A stretch of 64,000 nt of DNA from Williamsia sp. CHRR-6 (GCF_018474015.1 NZ_JAHCSG010000005.1:363534-427533); one strand, 5' to 3'; numbered from the stretch's first letter, positions 26,680 through 37,222 are shown. Notes: a model not told the origin generated them from the letters alone. Translations and numbers: made by a program.

Positions 26680-27441
26680 TCAGACCTCCTGTGGGGGCGT
26701 GTGGGGTGGACGTGGGATGACGGGAAGTCGACGCAGCCACAACCAGACACCGTGTGCGGCGATGAGTCCGGTCACCCGTTGCGGCATGAGCGGCATGGTG
26801 AGGACCGCGCGAAGGACCCGACGTGGGGTGGCCGCAGTCGGCGCGCCCATGAACGAGGCGCTGAACGGCGGCATGCCGGGACGGTCAAGGGTGATGGTCA
26901 CCACGACCTGATCACGATCGAGCCGAAAGACCATCCGGTAGCGACCCGAGACGTCGTTGAACGGGGAGACGTAGAAGCTCTTGTCGGCCTCTGCGCGTCC
27001 GTGCGCATCGGGGCGCAACAGGTAGGCGGTGCGCTCGCCGTACGTGTTGTGTACCTCGGCAACCAGGCATTCTGGGGTGCCATCGTGACGCAGACACCAG
27101 AACACGCTCAACGGATCGAAGACGTAGCCGAGCACGCGCGCGTTGGCCAGCATCAGAATGCGCGGCTGTGGCCCGAGATCGACATCGTTGGCCGCGAGGT
27201 AGCGCAGGACGTTGTCCTTGATCTGCGGCGCACCACCGTCGGCGATCGAGCCGAGGTGATCGCCGGATCGAAACCGGGCGAACGGCCGCAACGGGCGCGG
27301 CAGTCGCGGAGGTGCGTCGAGATCGATCAACCACTGGTAGACGCGGTGCCGGAATCGGTGGGCCGATCTACCCCGCCGCGCGTGGGCCACGGTGCCGGTG
27401 ACGATCGCCGGCAACGGCGGCAACTCGAGTGCGGTGCTCAT
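26680..27441 (-). CDS. DUF1365 family protein
   Basis: A 253-residue DUF1365 protein. ARRGRSAHRFRHRVYQWLID at the N-terminus, LANARVLGYVFDPLSVFWC in the centre and EVHNTYGERTAYLL are family hallmarks. Function unknown. It is almost always found between an FAD-dependent amine oxidase-like gene and a CFAS-like methyltransferase, as here, matching Rv0448c. Tightly spaced in the operon on both sides. Confidence 0.9.
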   Translation of the reverse strand: MSTALELPPLPAIVTGTVAHARRGRSAHRFRHRVYQWLIDLDAPPRLPRPLRPFARFRSGDHLGSIADGGAPQIKDNVLRYLAANDVDLGPQPRILMLANARVLGYVFDPLSVFWCLRHDGTPECLVAEVHNTYGERTAYLLRPDAHGRAEADKSFYVSPFNDVSGRYRMVFRLDRDQVVVTITLDRPGMPPFSASFMGAPTAATPRRVLRAVLTMPLMPQRVTGLIAAHGVWLWLRRLPVIPRPPHTPPQEV

Positions 27442-27445
27442 GAGC

Positions 27446-28732
27446 TCACCACCGGGCCCCGAAGTGTTCGGCCGCCGCCGCGCCCGATCGGCAGCCGTCC
27501 TCGTGGAATCCCCAGCCGTGATAGGCCCCCGCGAACGCGGTGGTCTCGGTGTTGAGCTCGGACAGGCGTGACTGAGCGGCCACCGATTCCGGCGTGTAAG
27601 TGGGATGGGCGTAGTCCATCACCGCGATGATCGAGGTTGGGTCGATCAATTCGCGAGCGTTGAGCGTCACCAGGTAGTCGCGCTCGCTGTGCAGGGACTG
27701 CAACCGGTTCATCCAGTAGGTGACCACCGGCGGCTTGTCCTGGTCGGTGTCGGCGCGTGGCGTGAGGTAGTTCCATGAGGCCCGAGCCCGCCGATTGGTC
27801 GGCAACAGCGACGAGTCGGTGTGCAACACAGCTTCGTTCGGAGTGTAGGTGAACGCCGAGAGCAGCGATTTCTCGGCCTCGGTCGGATCGGCCAGCAGCG
27901 CGAGCGCCTGATCGGGATGCGTGGCCACCACCACCCGATCGAACCGGGTGGTGACACCGTGGACGTCGGTGACCCGCACCCCGTCATCGTCACGCAGGAT
28001 TCCCGACACCCCGGTGGACAACCGGATGTCGTCGATCGCGGCAGCGACCCGGTCGACATAGGTGTGTGAGCCGCCGGTGACGGTGAACCACTGCGGCGAG
28101 CCCTTCACCGTCAACATCCCGTGGTTGCGCAGGAACGCGAACAAGTAACGGGCCGGATAGTCCAGCGAGGTCTGCGCACCTGACGACCACACACACGACA
28201 CGAGCGGGATCGCATAGTGCCGCCGAAAGAATGCGCCGAACTTGTTGCGCCGCAGGAACTCTGCAAACGTTGTGAGATCGTCCTCGGGTGCGGTGTCGAG
28301 GTAGGTCGCAGCAGTTCGGTGAAAACGCTTGACCTGCAACAGCATCCCGACAAAACGAGGAGAGAGCACCTGCACCGGACGGGCGAGGATCCCACCCATC
28401 CCACGCCCACCGGCGTACTCGAAGCCCGACACCTCATCGCAGATGCTCATGCTCATCTCGGTGGGTTGAGTCGGTACGCCGAGTCGGCCGAAGAGCCGCC
28501 GCAACAGTGGATAGGTCTTCTCGTTGTGCACGATGAAGCCCGAGTCGACCGATACGACGGCATCACCGTCGGGGATGCGGTGGGTGTGGGCGTGGCCGCC
28601 CAGCCGATCATCGGCTTCGAAGATCGTGACGGCGTGGGTGTGCGACAGCAGGTAGGCCGCGGTAAGCCCGGACACCCCGGACCCGACGATCGCGACCGTG
28701 GGCGACGAGCCGCCCGTAGATCCTGTTGTCAT
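27446..28732 (-). CDS. FAD-dependent oxidoreductase (amine oxidase-like, COG2907 type)
   Basis: A 428-residue flavoprotein. TVAIVGSGVSGLTAAYLLS is the dinucleotide-binding motif and FEADDRLGGHAHTH the ribityl-phosphate contact. RHYAIPLVSCVWSSG and CTP-free VVVATHPDQALALLADP follow, with WGFHEDGCRSG at the C-terminus. It matches Rv0449c. It likely acts on the same lipid chain as the CFAS-like methyltransferase (desaturation or reduction of an intermediate); this is inference from gene neighbourhood. ATG start with GAGGTG upstream. Confidence 0.9.
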   Translation of the reverse strand: MTTGSTGGSSPTVAIVGSGVSGLTAAYLLSHTHAVTIFEADDRLGGHAHTHRIPDGDAVVSVDSGFIVHNEKTYPLLRRLFGRLGVPTQPTEMSMSICDEVSGFEYAGGRGMGGILARPVQVLSPRFVGMLLQVKRFHRTAATYLDTAPEDDLTTFAEFLRRNKFGAFFRRHYAIPLVSCVWSSGAQTSLDYPARYLFAFLRNHGMLTVKGSPQWFTVTGGSHTYVDRVAAAIDDIRLSTGVSGILRDDDGVRVTDVHGVTTRFDRVVVATHPDQALALLADPTEAEKSLLSAFTYTPNEAVLHTDSSLLPTNRRARASWNYLTPRADTDQDKPPVVTYWMNRLQSLHSERDYLVTLNARELIDPTSIIAVMDYAHPTYTPESVAAQSRLSELNTETTAFAGAYHGWGFHEDGCRSGAAAAEHFGARW

Positions 28733-29000
28733 CCGTTGTCACCTCGAGAGTTTCTGTGGTCGGACTGTGCAGCGAGCCTCCGGATCGGGCTCGCGCCGAC
28801 GACACGGTCCTCGGCTCGCTCATTATCGCCGCGGGCGTCGGGTCTGATCAGCTACCACCTACTGTTCGGAGCGTTGCGGCCCTCAGATGGGCAGGTCGAC
28901 GTCACGGCAGTCAGTGGCCGACGGCGCTCGGGCGCGGTCTGCGTAGTGGCGCACCCTGCGCGCCACCGACCCACCGAGCGGGCCGCCTACTGTGGAGGGC
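28733..29000. promoter_or_regulatory. Divergent promoter region
   Basis: About 270 bases between the divergent FAD oxidoreductase and TIGR01777 genes. On the minus strand a GATAAT hexamer (about 28824-28829) is the only -10-like element, roughly 95 bases before the start of the lipid operon. No clear -35 or operator is visible and no open frame is convincing. Confidence 0.3.
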
Positions 29001-30350
29001 ATGGGAATCACGCGCACGTCGGTGGTCGCCGACTCGATCGACGAAGTCTTCCGCTGGCACGAGCGTCCGGGGGCCTTCCACCGCCTGACGCCGGGTTTCG
29101 CGCCGATGAAGTTGCGATCGGAGACCGACTCGCTGGCCGACGGTCAGGCCGTCCTCGCCGTCGGCGGCTTGATCCCCTGGGTGGCCTCCCATCAACGCGA
29201 CGGCTACTCCCCGCCCAATCAGTTCGTGGACAAGCTGACCTCGGCGCCACTGCGGTTCGTCACCCCATGGACCCACACGCACCGTTTCGACGCCGTGGAT
29301 TCTGGCCACACCCGCATCACCGACACCGTGCGCACGCCGGTTCCAGCGCGGGCACTGGCCTCGATGTTCGACTACCGACACCGACAGCTCGCCGCTGACA
29401 TCGAGACCCAGAAGTGGGCGCGCGCCCTGCAGCCGACACCGCTGACGATCGGGATGACCGGAGTGTCGGGGACCATCGGGACGTCGCTCTCGGCCCTGGC
29501 CACCACCGGAGGTCACCGAGTGATCTCGCTGGTCCGGCACGCACCGACCGGGCCTGACGAGCGCCGATGGGATCCGGCCGCACCGGCGGCCGACCTGCTC
29601 GACGGTCTCGATGTGCTGATCCACCTCGCCGGGGCGAGCATCGCAGGCCGGTTCACCGATCGCCACGTGGCGGCGGTCCGTCACAGTCGGGTGGAACCCT
29701 CTCGTGCGCTCGCCGAGGTGGCCGCAGCCGCCGCCCGCGATCAACGGGGACCATCGGTGTTCGTATGCGCCTCGGCGATCGGGTTCTACGGGGACTCCCG
29801 CGGGGACGAAGAACTCACCGAAGACGCCGTGGCCGGCTCAGGTGCCATCGCCGACATCGTCAAGGACTGGGAGTCGGCGTGCACGCCCGCCGCCGAGGCC
29901 GGGATACGGGTGGTCAACATCCGCACCGGCGTGGTTCAGTCCAGCTCCGGCGGCATGCTCAAGGCGCTCTACCCGCTGTTCTTCCTCGGCCTCGGCGGGC
30001 GCATCGGCAACGGTCGTCAGTGGCTGGCGTGGGTCGGCGGCGATGACATCGCCGACATCTTCTATCGGGCCGCGCTCGACAAGCGTCTGGTGGGACCGGT
30101 GAACGCAGTGGCGCCGCGACCGGTACGCAACGCCGAGTGGACCTCGACCCTGGGCCGCGTGCTGTCGCGTCCGACGGTTCTGCCGGTCCCTGAGTTCGCA
30201 CCGGGTCTGCTGCTCAAACCGGAGGGATCTCGAGCGCTGGCGCTGGCCGATCAACGAGTCGTGCCTGCCGCCCTGACCGCGATCGGGCACCCGTTCCGGA
30301 CTCCTGCACTCGAAGACACCCTGCGACACCAGTTCGGCCGATACCGCTGA
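29001..30350 (+). CDS. TIGR01777 family SDR-like protein with N-terminal SRPBCC domain
   Basis: A 449-residue two-domain protein. Residues 1-145 form an SRPBCC-type domain (ADSIDEVFRWHERPGAFHRL ... FDYRHRQLAADI). From about 150 there is an NAD(P)-binding epimerase-like domain (IGMTGVSGTIGTSLSALATT; FVCASAIGFYGD; LTEDA), ending in a DUF1731-type C-terminus. The start at 29001 has GTGGAGG upstream. Comparable fused proteins occur across Mycobacteriales (e.g. Rv2216). The substrate is unknown. Confidence 0.88.
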   Translation: MGITRTSVVADSIDEVFRWHERPGAFHRLTPGFAPMKLRSETDSLADGQAVLAVGGLIPWVASHQRDGYSPPNQFVDKLTSAPLRFVTPWTHTHRFDAVDSGHTRITDTVRTPVPARALASMFDYRHRQLAADIETQKWARALQPTPLTIGMTGVSGTIGTSLSALATTGGHRVISLVRHAPTGPDERRWDPAAPAADLLDGLDVLIHLAGASIAGRFTDRHVAAVRHSRVEPSRALAEVAAAAARDQRGPSVFVCASAIGFYGDSRGDEELTEDAVAGSGAIADIVKDWESACTPAAEAGIRVVNIRTGVVQSSSGGMLKALYPLFFLGLGGRIGNGRQWLAWVGGDDIADIFYRAALDKRLVGPVNAVAPRPVRNAEWTSTLGRVLSRPTVLPVPEFAPGLLLKPEGSRALALADQRVVPAALTAIGHPFRTPALEDTLRHQFGRYR

Positions 30351-30514
30351 GCGTTCCGGTTCGACGGGAGGCCGCGAACGCAGGCGACGAAGACACGAAC
30401 GCCACGAACACTCCGGCGCCCCGATGCGCGCCGTATCATCGGTGCACTGATCGGTACCCTCTCGCGGTGCCGTGATCCGGGGTGGACGACCACGAGCTGT
30501 GAGGGTGGCATCGC

Positions 30515-31111
30515 ATGATCATCGAGACACCGCACCTGGTGTTGCGGCCGATCATGGCCGCAGATGCTCGCGCGCTGATCGATCTCGACAGCGACCCGTC
30601 GGTCATGCGCTATGTCTCTGGTGGCCGCCCCACCCCGGCACACATCATCTCCGACTGGGTCATCCCACGGGCCATCACCGCGATGTCAGCGCATCGCGGG
30701 GACGGGATGTGGGTGGCGATCGACCCGGCCCAGCGCGCTTTCTTGGGCTGGTTCAGCCTGCGCGCACCGCGCCACAGCCCGCAGCATGAACTCGAACTCA
30801 CCTACCGGCTGCGGCAGGCGGTGTGGGGGCGTGGATTTGCCACCGAGGGCTCGCGTGCGCTGGTCGCGACCGCCTTCGATCACGGCCGTGCCGAGCGGGT
30901 CTTCGCGGGCACGATGGCGGTGAACACCGCCTCACGCCGCGTGATGGAGAAATCCGGGATGCGACTGGCCGCTCTTCATCTGGCGGCCGACCCGGGCATC
31001 GACGGTCACGAACGCGGCGAGGTCGAGTACGAGATCCTGCGCACCCAGTGGACCGCCGAGGAGTTCCCCTGGGCTGGTTCGGTGCGCCACCTGAGCAACC
31101 TGATCGCCTGA
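30515..31111 (+). CDS. GNAT family N-acetyltransferase
   Basis: A 198-residue protein of the RimJ/RimL-like GNAT family: IETPHLVLRPIMAADARALI at the N-terminus, then LTYRLRQAVWGRGFATEGSR, the acetyl-CoA pyrophosphate-binding loop (Q/R-x-x-G-x-G/A), and VNTASRRVMEKSGMRLA. Substrate unknown (ribosomal-protein-like or small amine). It stands alone between the TIGR01777 gene and ndh. Confidence 0.88.
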   Translation: MIIETPHLVLRPIMAADARALIDLDSDPSVMRYVSGGRPTPAHIISDWVIPRAITAMSAHRGDGMWVAIDPAQRAFLGWFSLRAPRHSPQHELELTYRLRQAVWGRGFATEGSRALVATAFDHGRAERVFAGTMAVNTASRRVMEKSGMRLAALHLAADPGIDGHERGEVEYEILRTQWTAEEFPWAGSVRHLSNLIA

Positions 31112-31254
31112 TCTGCCTGGATGCAGGTGCCGCACGAATCCATGGGGTTTCGGGGCATCACCGGGGTCGTTCATTGACTACGGTTATCCCAGACGCCGTG
31201 GCTCCAGAACACCGCACTGGAGACCGCGCTTTCAAGAACGAACAGGAGATGCCC

Positions 31255-32712
31255 ATGAGCCCCACGTCAGGTGGACAGGCCCCCCATCGTGTCGTGGTGA
31301 TCGGATCGGGGTTCGGTGGGCTGTTCAGCACCCAGCGTCTGCGCAAATCCGATGTCGACGTCACCTTGATCGCGCGCACCACACACCATCTCTTCCAGCC
31401 CATGCTGTATCAGGTGGCCACCGGCATCGTGTCCGAAGGTGAGATCGCCCCGACCACCCGGATGATCCTGCGACGTCAGAAAAACGCTCGCGTGCTGCTC
31501 GGCGACGTGCAGACCATCGATCTCGAGCGCAAGGTGGTGGTCTCGCGGCTGCTCACCCGGATCACCGAGACACCGTTCGACAGTCTTATCGTGGCCGCCG
31601 GTGCCGATCAGTCGTACTTCGGCAACGACCACTTCGCTGAGTTCGCCCCGGGTATGAAGACCATCGACGACGCGCTGGAACTGCGCGGACGAGTGCTCGG
31701 CGCGTTCGAGCAGGCCGAGTTGTCCAACGACCCGGTCGAACGGGAACGACTGCTGACCTTCGTGGTCATCGGGGCCGGTCCGACCGGGGTGGAGTTGGCG
31801 GGACAGATCGCCGAGATGTCGGACAAGACGCTCAAGGACACCTTCCGCAACATCGATCCCACCAGCGCCCGGGTGATCTTGCTCGACGCTGCGCCCGCGG
31901 TTCTGCCACCGATGGGACCCAAACTGGGCGTCAAGGCCGCGCAACGGCTGGAGAAGCTGGGCGTGGAGATCCAGCTGAACGCGATGGTCGTCGACCTGGA
32001 CTACGACAGCCTCACCGTCAAGGAGAAGGACGGGACCACGCGCCGTATCGAGTCGCAGTGCAAGGTCTGGTCGGCCGGTGTGGCCGCCAGCCCCCTGGGT
32101 AGACAGCTCGCCGAGCAGAGCGGGGTGGAACTCGACCGCGCCGGACGCGTCAAAGTGGGGCCCGACCTGGCGCTTCCCGGCCACCCCAACGTGTTCGTGG
32201 TCGGCGACATGATGTCGGTGGAGAACGTCCCCGGTATGGCACAGGGCGCCATCCAGGGCGGACGGTACGCGGCCGACGCGATCACCGCTTCACTGGCTGG
32301 GCAGAAGCCGGAGGATCGCTCGCCGTTCAAGTACAAGGACAAGGGCTCGATGGCCACCGTCGCCCGGTTCAGCGCGGTCATGAGCGTTCCGATCCCGTTC
32401 ACCAACAAGCGATTCGAGACCGAGGGCTTCTTCGCGTGGGTGGGCTGGCTGGCCCTGCACCTGGTCTACATCGTCGGATTCCGCAATCGGTTGTCGACCA
32501 TCCTGGACTGGCTGGTGTCGTTCACCACGCGCGGTCGGGGCCAGCTGACGGTCACCGAGCAGCAGGTCTACGCGCGCACCGCGATGAGGAACTTCGGCAG
32601 GCAGGCCACGATCCCCGACGCCACCTCCGAACCCACCGCCCCCGAACCTGTGGCCGCCCCCGCGTCCGCCGCCGTCGCCGCGGCTCCAGCGCAGAAAGCT
32701 GCCGCCGAGTAG
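31255..32712 (+). CDS. ndh: Type II NADH:quinone oxidoreductase
   Basis: A 485-residue NDH-2. VVVIGSGFGGLFSTQRL binds FAD, FVVIGAGPTGVELAGQIAEM binds NADH, and the C-terminus has the quinone-site AQGAIQGGRYAAD region and an amphipathic membrane-binding part (WVGWLALHLVYIVGFRNRL). Start ATG at 31255, six bases after AGGAG. It ends in an Ala/Pro-rich tail. It oxidises NADH at the membrane without proton pumping. Position beside urease matches Rv1854c in M. tuberculosis. Confidence 0.94.
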   Translation: MSPTSGGQAPHRVVVIGSGFGGLFSTQRLRKSDVDVTLIARTTHHLFQPMLYQVATGIVSEGEIAPTTRMILRRQKNARVLLGDVQTIDLERKVVVSRLLTRITETPFDSLIVAAGADQSYFGNDHFAEFAPGMKTIDDALELRGRVLGAFEQAELSNDPVERERLLTFVVIGAGPTGVELAGQIAEMSDKTLKDTFRNIDPTSARVILLDAAPAVLPPMGPKLGVKAAQRLEKLGVEIQLNAMVVDLDYDSLTVKEKDGTTRRIESQCKVWSAGVAASPLGRQLAEQSGVELDRAGRVKVGPDLALPGHPNVFVVGDMMSVENVPGMAQGAIQGGRYAADAITASLAGQKPEDRSPFKYKDKGSMATVARFSAVMSVPIPFTNKRFETEGFFAWVGWLALHLVYIVGFRNRLSTILDWLVSFTTRGRGQLTVTEQQVYARTAMRNFGRQATIPDATSEPTAPEPVAAPASAAVAAAPAQKAAAE

Positions 32713-32781
32713 TCCCGGTCGCAGCATCTCCGGCACGGAGGTGGCAGCCATCTCAGCGGTCGCACCCTGGGTGCCGAATCG

Positions 32782-33441
32782 TCACCCATCGATCAGCGAG
32801 TCGGCGGCTGTACTCGCCGCCGACACCGAATCAGCCAGTGCGGTCGTCAGACTCGCGTCGCCGGCCAACGCCATACGCACCGCGAGATGCGTCGTGGACA
32901 CCACACCGGGTCGGTCGTCGGGGTAGCGGAATCGACTGACCAGGCCCCGACGTCTGTTGTCCAAGTCCACCCGATGGGCCAGTACCGGACGGCTTCCGAC
33001 GGTGACGGCCACAGCGCCACACCAGGTTCCTGCGGTCTCGCCATGCCGCCCGATCTGCACGGCCTCGTCGAGATGCACGACTGCGGTGGGTGCGGCAGCC
33101 ACCGTCATCTCGGTGAGGTGACGTGCGTCGGCGGCCACCACCGTCGGCAGCGGGGAGACGGTGAGTCTGCCCCCATCGCCGATCTCCAGATGCCACCGCA
33201 CCCGCGAGACCCGATCGGCGAGCGACGGCAACGCCAGGGTCGCCGCTACCGAGCCGAGCCAGAGCGTGGCACCAGGCTCCACGATCACCCGGATGTCGAT
33301 CGTGTCGCCGCCCAGCGGGGTCGCCGCCGTCGAGATCAGGTGCAGCGCATCACGTCCCGTTCGACGCACCGCCAATCCACCGCCGGCGAGGATCCTCGGC
33401 GACCGTTCGATCGCAGCGACGATCTCGATGGTGGTCTGCAT
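32782..33441 (-). CDS. ureD: Urease accessory protein UreD
   Basis: A 219-residue UreD/UreH: LAVRRTGRDALHLISTAATP, PLGGDTIDIRVIVEPGATLW and ADRVSRVRWHLEIGDGGRL are the family core. It is on the short side for UreD (usually 210-280 aa). Its start overlaps the ureG stop by one base. Scaffold for nickel insertion with UreF and UreG. Last gene of the urease operon. Confidence 0.9.
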   Translation of the reverse strand: MQTTIEIVAAIERSPRILAGGGLAVRRTGRDALHLISTAATPLGGDTIDIRVIVEPGATLWLGSVAATLALPSLADRVSRVRWHLEIGDGGRLTVSPLPTVVAADARHLTEMTVAAAPTAVVHLDEAVQIGRHGETAGTWCGAVAVTVGSRPVLAHRVDLDNRRRGLVSRFRYPDDRPGVVSTTHLAVRMALAGDASLTTALADSVSAASTAADSLIDG

Positions 33442-34130
33442 CAGTGGCTGACGCCGACCTCGGCTGCCAGCTGCTCACGGACCCACCACACGACGTCGGT
33501 GGCGGCGGGGTCGTCGGTGAGGGAGATGAGCGCAGTCGGCCGCCCTTCGCGCACCCGCGCGGCGTCACCCGACATCACGGCCAGATCGGCACCGACGAGC
33601 GGCGCGAGATCGGTCTTGTTGATCACCAACAGGTCGGAGAATGTGACGCCCGGCCCACCCTTGCGAGGCACCTTGTCGCCGCCGGCCACGTCGATGACGA
33701 AGATCTGGACGTCGATGAGGCCGGTGGAGAACGTCGCCGTGAGGTTGTCGCCGCCGGACTCGACCAGGATGAGATCCAGCGGCGGGTTCGCGGCGACGAG
33801 GTCGTCGATGGCGTCGAGGTTGGCGGTGATGTCGTCACGGATCGCGGTGTGGGGGCAGCCGCCGGTCTGCACGGCGGTGATGCGCTCGTCGGGCAGCACT
33901 GCATTGCGTCGCAGGAAGTCGGCGTCCTCGGTGGTGTAGATGTCGTTGGTCAACACCGCGACCGAGAGTTCCTGGCGCAGTTGACGACACAGTGCGGCGA
34001 CCAACGCGGTCTTGCCTGATCCGACCGGGCCGCCGATGCCGATCCGCAACGCCTCCCCGGCCGATCGCTCCCGCCGCGGTCGATCGTGGTGATGGTGGTG
34101 CGGTGCTCCGTCGATCAGATGCGGGGGCAT
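33441..34130 (-). CDS. ureG: Urease accessory GTPase UreG
   Basis: A 229-residue SIMIBI GTPase. [20 protein letters not shown] is the P-loop, [14 protein letters not shown] and [12 protein letters not shown] carry the CPH nickel-binding motif, and [12 protein letters not shown] and NKTDLAPL the G motifs. The N-terminus has a His cluster (PHHHHHD) preceding the GTPase core. ATG with GAAGGA upstream. Delivers nickel to apo-urease. Confidence 0.95.
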   Translation of the reverse strand: MPPHLIDGAPHHHHHDRPRRERSAGEALRIGIGGPVGSGKTALVAALCRQLRQELSVAVLTNDIYTTEDADFLRRNAVLPDERITAVQTGGCPHTAIRDDITANLDAIDDLVAANPPLDLILVESGGDNLTATFSTGLIDVQIFVIDVAGGDKVPRKGGPGVTFSDLLVINKTDLAPLVGADLAVMSGDAARVREGRPTALISLTDDPAATDVVWWVREQLAAEVGVSH

Positions 34131-34209
34131 CGGTCTGTCCTTCTCTCGTGGGGTGGATGCTGGTCGGTAGAGTTCAGATGTTGTGCACTCGGTGGTGGTG
34201 CTGTGGACG

Positions 34210-34878
34210 TCACGACGCGAACAGCGGCATGTCGCGGATCTGGTGACGTTCGGCGAGGACGTCGAACAGCGGATCGGACAGATCGGCGAGTCCGTCGCGC
34301 GCCGCGCGCGCTGCCACCTCGGCGCACAGCGGCGCGAGATCGAGGGTGACTATCGCGACCTCGGCGGGGTCGAGAGCCAAGAGCCGCTGTCCGGCCGTCG
34401 CCATCCCGGTCATCGCGGTGTAGGTGAAGACCAGGGCGCTCTGGTGACCGTCGAGTCCACTCATCCGGCCGACCGTACCGGTGATCACCGGCAGGTGTGA
34501 ACGTGGGACGTGAGCGGTGTAATCGGCTGCGGGCCAACGACGTCGGGCCAGGCGGAGCAGACCGCGTCCCTGCGCGAGAGAAGCCGCCCGTGCGGCCGCC
34601 GACGGGGTGCGGGCATCGACCTCCACCTGCGCTCGCGTCTCGTCGAGGACCCCATCGGCCACCGACGCCGCCACCGACGCCCCCACGAGCGCACTGGAGT
34701 GGAGACGACGATGGACGAAATCACGCAGACTCGCCGCGTCGGTCACCATCCGATCGGCGATGGCCTGCTCGATGCCGCCGGAGTGCACGTGGCCTCCGAT
34801 CGGTAGACGAGAGTCGGCCAACGTCAACATCAGGGCGACCGCATGGCCCGTACCTGTCAACCCCGCGTGGTCGCCCAT
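34210..34878 (-). CDS. ureF: Urease accessory protein UreF
   Basis: A 222-residue all-helical Ure[21 protein letters not shown] is the N-terminal family signature ([10 protein letters not shown]). [20 protein letters not shown] follows. Start at 34878, one base after the ureC stop; the longer open frame to 35031 lies within ureC and is rejected. UreF regulates UreG GTP hydrolysis. An 80-base gap separates it from ureG. Confidence 0.9.
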   Translation of the reverse strand: MGDHAGLTGTGHAVALMLTLADSRLPIGGHVHSGGIEQAIADRMVTDAASLRDFVHRRLHSSALVGASVAASVADGVLDETRAQVEVDARTPSAAARAASLAQGRGLLRLARRRWPAADYTAHVPRSHLPVITGTVGRMSGLDGHQSALVFTYTAMTGMATAGQRLLALDPAEVAIVTLDLAPLCAEVAARAARDGLADLSDPLFDVLAERHQIRDMPLFAS

Positions 34879-34879
34879 G

Positions 34880-36601
34880 TCAGAACAGGAAGTACCGCTG
34901 CGCCATCGGCAGCACTGTGGCGGGCTGTTCGTCGAAGATCTCGCCGTCGATGCGCACGGTGAACGTGTCGGGGTCGACCACGATCTCGGGCATCGCGTCG
35001 TTGCCGGGCATGTCGGTCTTGCCCACGGCACGAACGTCTTTCACCGGTGCCAGCCGACGCCGTACGCCCAGCCGTTGCATCAGTCCGGCCTCGAGGGCGG
35101 CAGGCGCGACGAAGGTGAGAGAGGTGTCGGCGGCCACCGGTGCTGCAGCACCGAACATCGGGCGCGGCAACACCGGCTGCGGGGTGGGGATCGAGGCGTT
35201 GGCATCCCCCATCGCCGCCCAGGCGATGGCCCCACCCTTGACCACCACATCGGGTCGCACTCCGAAGAACGCGGGATCCCACATCACGAGGTCGGCGAGT
35301 TTGCCCGGTTCCACCGATCCGATCTCGTCGTCGAGACCGTGGGCCACGGCCGGACAGATCGTGTACTTGGCCACGTAGCGCCGTGCCCGATTGTTGTCTG
35401 CAGCGGCGTCGCCCGACAACGATCCGCGGCGGCTCTTCATGACGTGGGCGGTCTGCCAGGTGCGTAACACCACCTCACCGATCCGGCCCATCGCCTGCGC
35501 ATCGGACCCGATCATCGAGATGGCGCCGAGGTCGTGCAACAGATCCTCAGCCGCGATGGTCGTCCCGCGGATTCGACTCTCGGCGAACGCGAGGTCCTCG
35601 GGCACGCTCGGGTTGAGATGGTGGCACACCATCAGCATGTCGAGATGTTCGTCGAGGGTGTTCACCGTGTGCGGGCGGGTGGGGTTGGTGGAGCTGGGGA
35701 GAATGTTGGGATGGCTTGCGACGGTGATGATGTCGGGTGCGTGACCGCCGCCGGCACCTTCGGTGTGATACGCGTGGATCCCGCGCCCGGCGATGGCACC
35801 GAGGGTCTGTTCGACGAATCCGGCCTCATTGAGGGTGTCGGAGTGCAGAGCCACCTGGAGCCCGAACTCGTCGGCGATCCGCAGGCAGGCATCGATCGCG
35901 GCCGGTGTGCTGCCCCAGTCCTCGTGCACCTTGAACCCCGACGCGCCGGCCAACACCTGCTCACGCATCGACTCGGCACCGACGGTGTTGCCCTTGCCGA
36001 GCAGCGCGATGTTCAGCGGCCAGTGGTCGGTGGCGGCGATCATCGAGGCAAGATGCCACGCCCCGGGGGTGACGGTGGTCGCCTTGCTGCCCTCCGCCGG
36101 ACCGGTCCCCCCACCGATGAGGGTGGTGATCCCATTGCCCAGCGCTTCGTCCATGATCTGCGGGCAGATGAAATGCACATGACAGTCGATACCGCCGGCG
36201 GTGACGATCTTGCCGTTTCCGGAGATGATCTCGGTGGAGGGACCGATGACCAGGCCCGGGTGCACCCCGTTCATGGTGTCCGGGTTGCCGGCCTTGCCCA
36301 GAGCCACAATGCGTCCGTCACGAATTCCGATGTCGGCCTTGATGATCCCCCAATGATCGAGCACCACGGCTCCGGTGATGACGGTGTCGGGTGCACCGTC
36401 GGCACGGGTGGCCCGAGACTGGCCCATCGACTCTCGGATCACCTTGCCCCCACCGAACACGGCCTCCTCGCCCGCGAGGCCGGGTCCACCGCAACGATCT
36501 TCGGTGATCTCGATGAGGAGATCGGTGTCGGCCAGTCGAATTCGATCCCCAGCGGTCGGACCGTAGAGCTCTGCGTAGCGCTGTCTGCCCAGAATGGCCA
36601 T
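34880..36601 (-). CDS. ureC: Urease subunit alpha
   Basis: A 573-residue Ure[21 protein letters not shown] supplies the first nickel-ligand His pair; [17 protein letters not shown] contains the carbamylated Lys; [20 protein letters not shown] is the active-site flap with the conserved His. Full length for the family. It lies one base after ureB. It hydrolyses urea to ammonia and carbamate in the cytosol. Confidence 0.97.
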   Translation of the reverse strand: MAILGRQRYAELYGPTAGDRIRLADTDLLIEITEDRCGGPGLAGEEAVFGGGKVIRESMGQSRATRADGAPDTVITGAVVLDHWGIIKADIGIRDGRIVALGKAGNPDTMNGVHPGLVIGPSTEIISGNGKIVTAGGIDCHVHFICPQIMDEALGNGITTLIGGGTGPAEGSKATTVTPGAWHLASMIAATDHWPLNIALLGKGNTVGAESMREQVLAGASGFKVHEDWGSTPAAIDACLRIADEFGLQVALHSDTLNEAGFVEQTLGAIAGRGIHAYHTEGAGGGHAPDIITVASHPNILPSSTNPTRPHTVNTLDEHLDMLMVCHHLNPSVPEDLAFAESRIRGTTIAAEDLLHDLGAISMIGSDAQAMGRIGEVVLRTWQTAHVMKSRRGSLSGDAAADNNRARRYVAKYTICPAVAHGLDDEIGSVEPGKLADLVMWDPAFFGVRPDVVVKGGAIAWAAMGDANASIPTPQPVLPRPMFGAAAPVAADTSLTFVAPAALEAGLMQRLGVRRRLAPVKDVRAVGKTDMPGNDAMPEIVVDPDTFTVRIDGEIFDEQPATVLPMAQRYFLF

Positions 36602-36602
36602 G

Positions 36603-36923
36603 TCAGTCCAACGTTCCGGGCGGGGTCAGCGACAAACCGGGCACGATGCGGGCGCCTGCGATGGGCACCAGATCGACGGTCATGCTGATTCCCGGCTCGA
36701 AGCGCACCGCGGTCCCGGCCGGGATGTCGAGCCGTTGTCCGTGCGCCTGCTCGCGGGCGAAGGCCAGGCCGGCGTTGGCCTGCGCGAAGTGGAAGTGACT
36801 TCCCACCTGGATCGGTCGGTCGCCGGTGTTGACCACCTCGACGGTGGTGCGGGGGGCGCCGGCGTTGATCTCCACCTCGCCTGGGGCACAGAGCACTTCA
36901 CCGGGCACCATGCGCGCGGTCAT
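36603..36923 (-). CDS. ureB: Urease subunit beta
   Basis: A 106-residue Ure[21 protein letters not shown] and [20 protein letters not shown] are diagnostic. It starts at 36923, overlapping the ureA stop by four bases (ATGA). Structural subunit of the three-chain urease. Confidence 0.95.
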   Translation of the reverse strand: MTARMVPGEVLCAPGEVEINAGAPRTTVEVVNTGDRPIQVGSHFHFAQANAGLAFAREQAHGQRLDIPAGTAVRFEPGISMTVDLVPIAGARIVPGLSLTPPGTLD

Positions 36924-37222
36924 GCGATCGGCTCGTGCACGGTGACCAATTTGGTGCCGTCGGGAAACGTGGCCTCGACCTGTACGTCGTGGATCATCTC
37001 GCCGACGCCCTCCATGACCTGCTCGCGCGTGAGAACCTCACGGCCACTGGCCATCAGCTCGGCCACCGACCGTCCGTCCCGCGCGCCCTCGAGGACGTGG
37101 TCGGTGATCAGAGCAACCGCCTCGGGATGGTTGAGCAGCAGTCCGCGGTCCTGCCGACGGCGAGCCAGTTCGGCTGCGTACGAGATCATCAGCCGTTCCT
37201 GCTCATGGGTGGAGAGTCGCAC
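36920..37222 (-). CDS. ureA: Urease subunit gamma
   Basis: A 100-residue Ure[41 protein letters not shown] and [20 protein letters not shown] match the gamma subunit from end to end. The GTG start at 37222 has GGAGG seven bases upstream. First gene of ureABCFGD. No NikR-like or GlnR-like operator is obvious in the 106 bases upstream. Confidence 0.95.
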   Translation of the reverse strand: MRLSTHEQERLMISYAAELARRRQDRGLLLNHPEAVALITDHVLEGARDGRSVAELMASGREVLTREQVMEGVGEMIHDVQVEATFPDGTKLVTVHEPIA

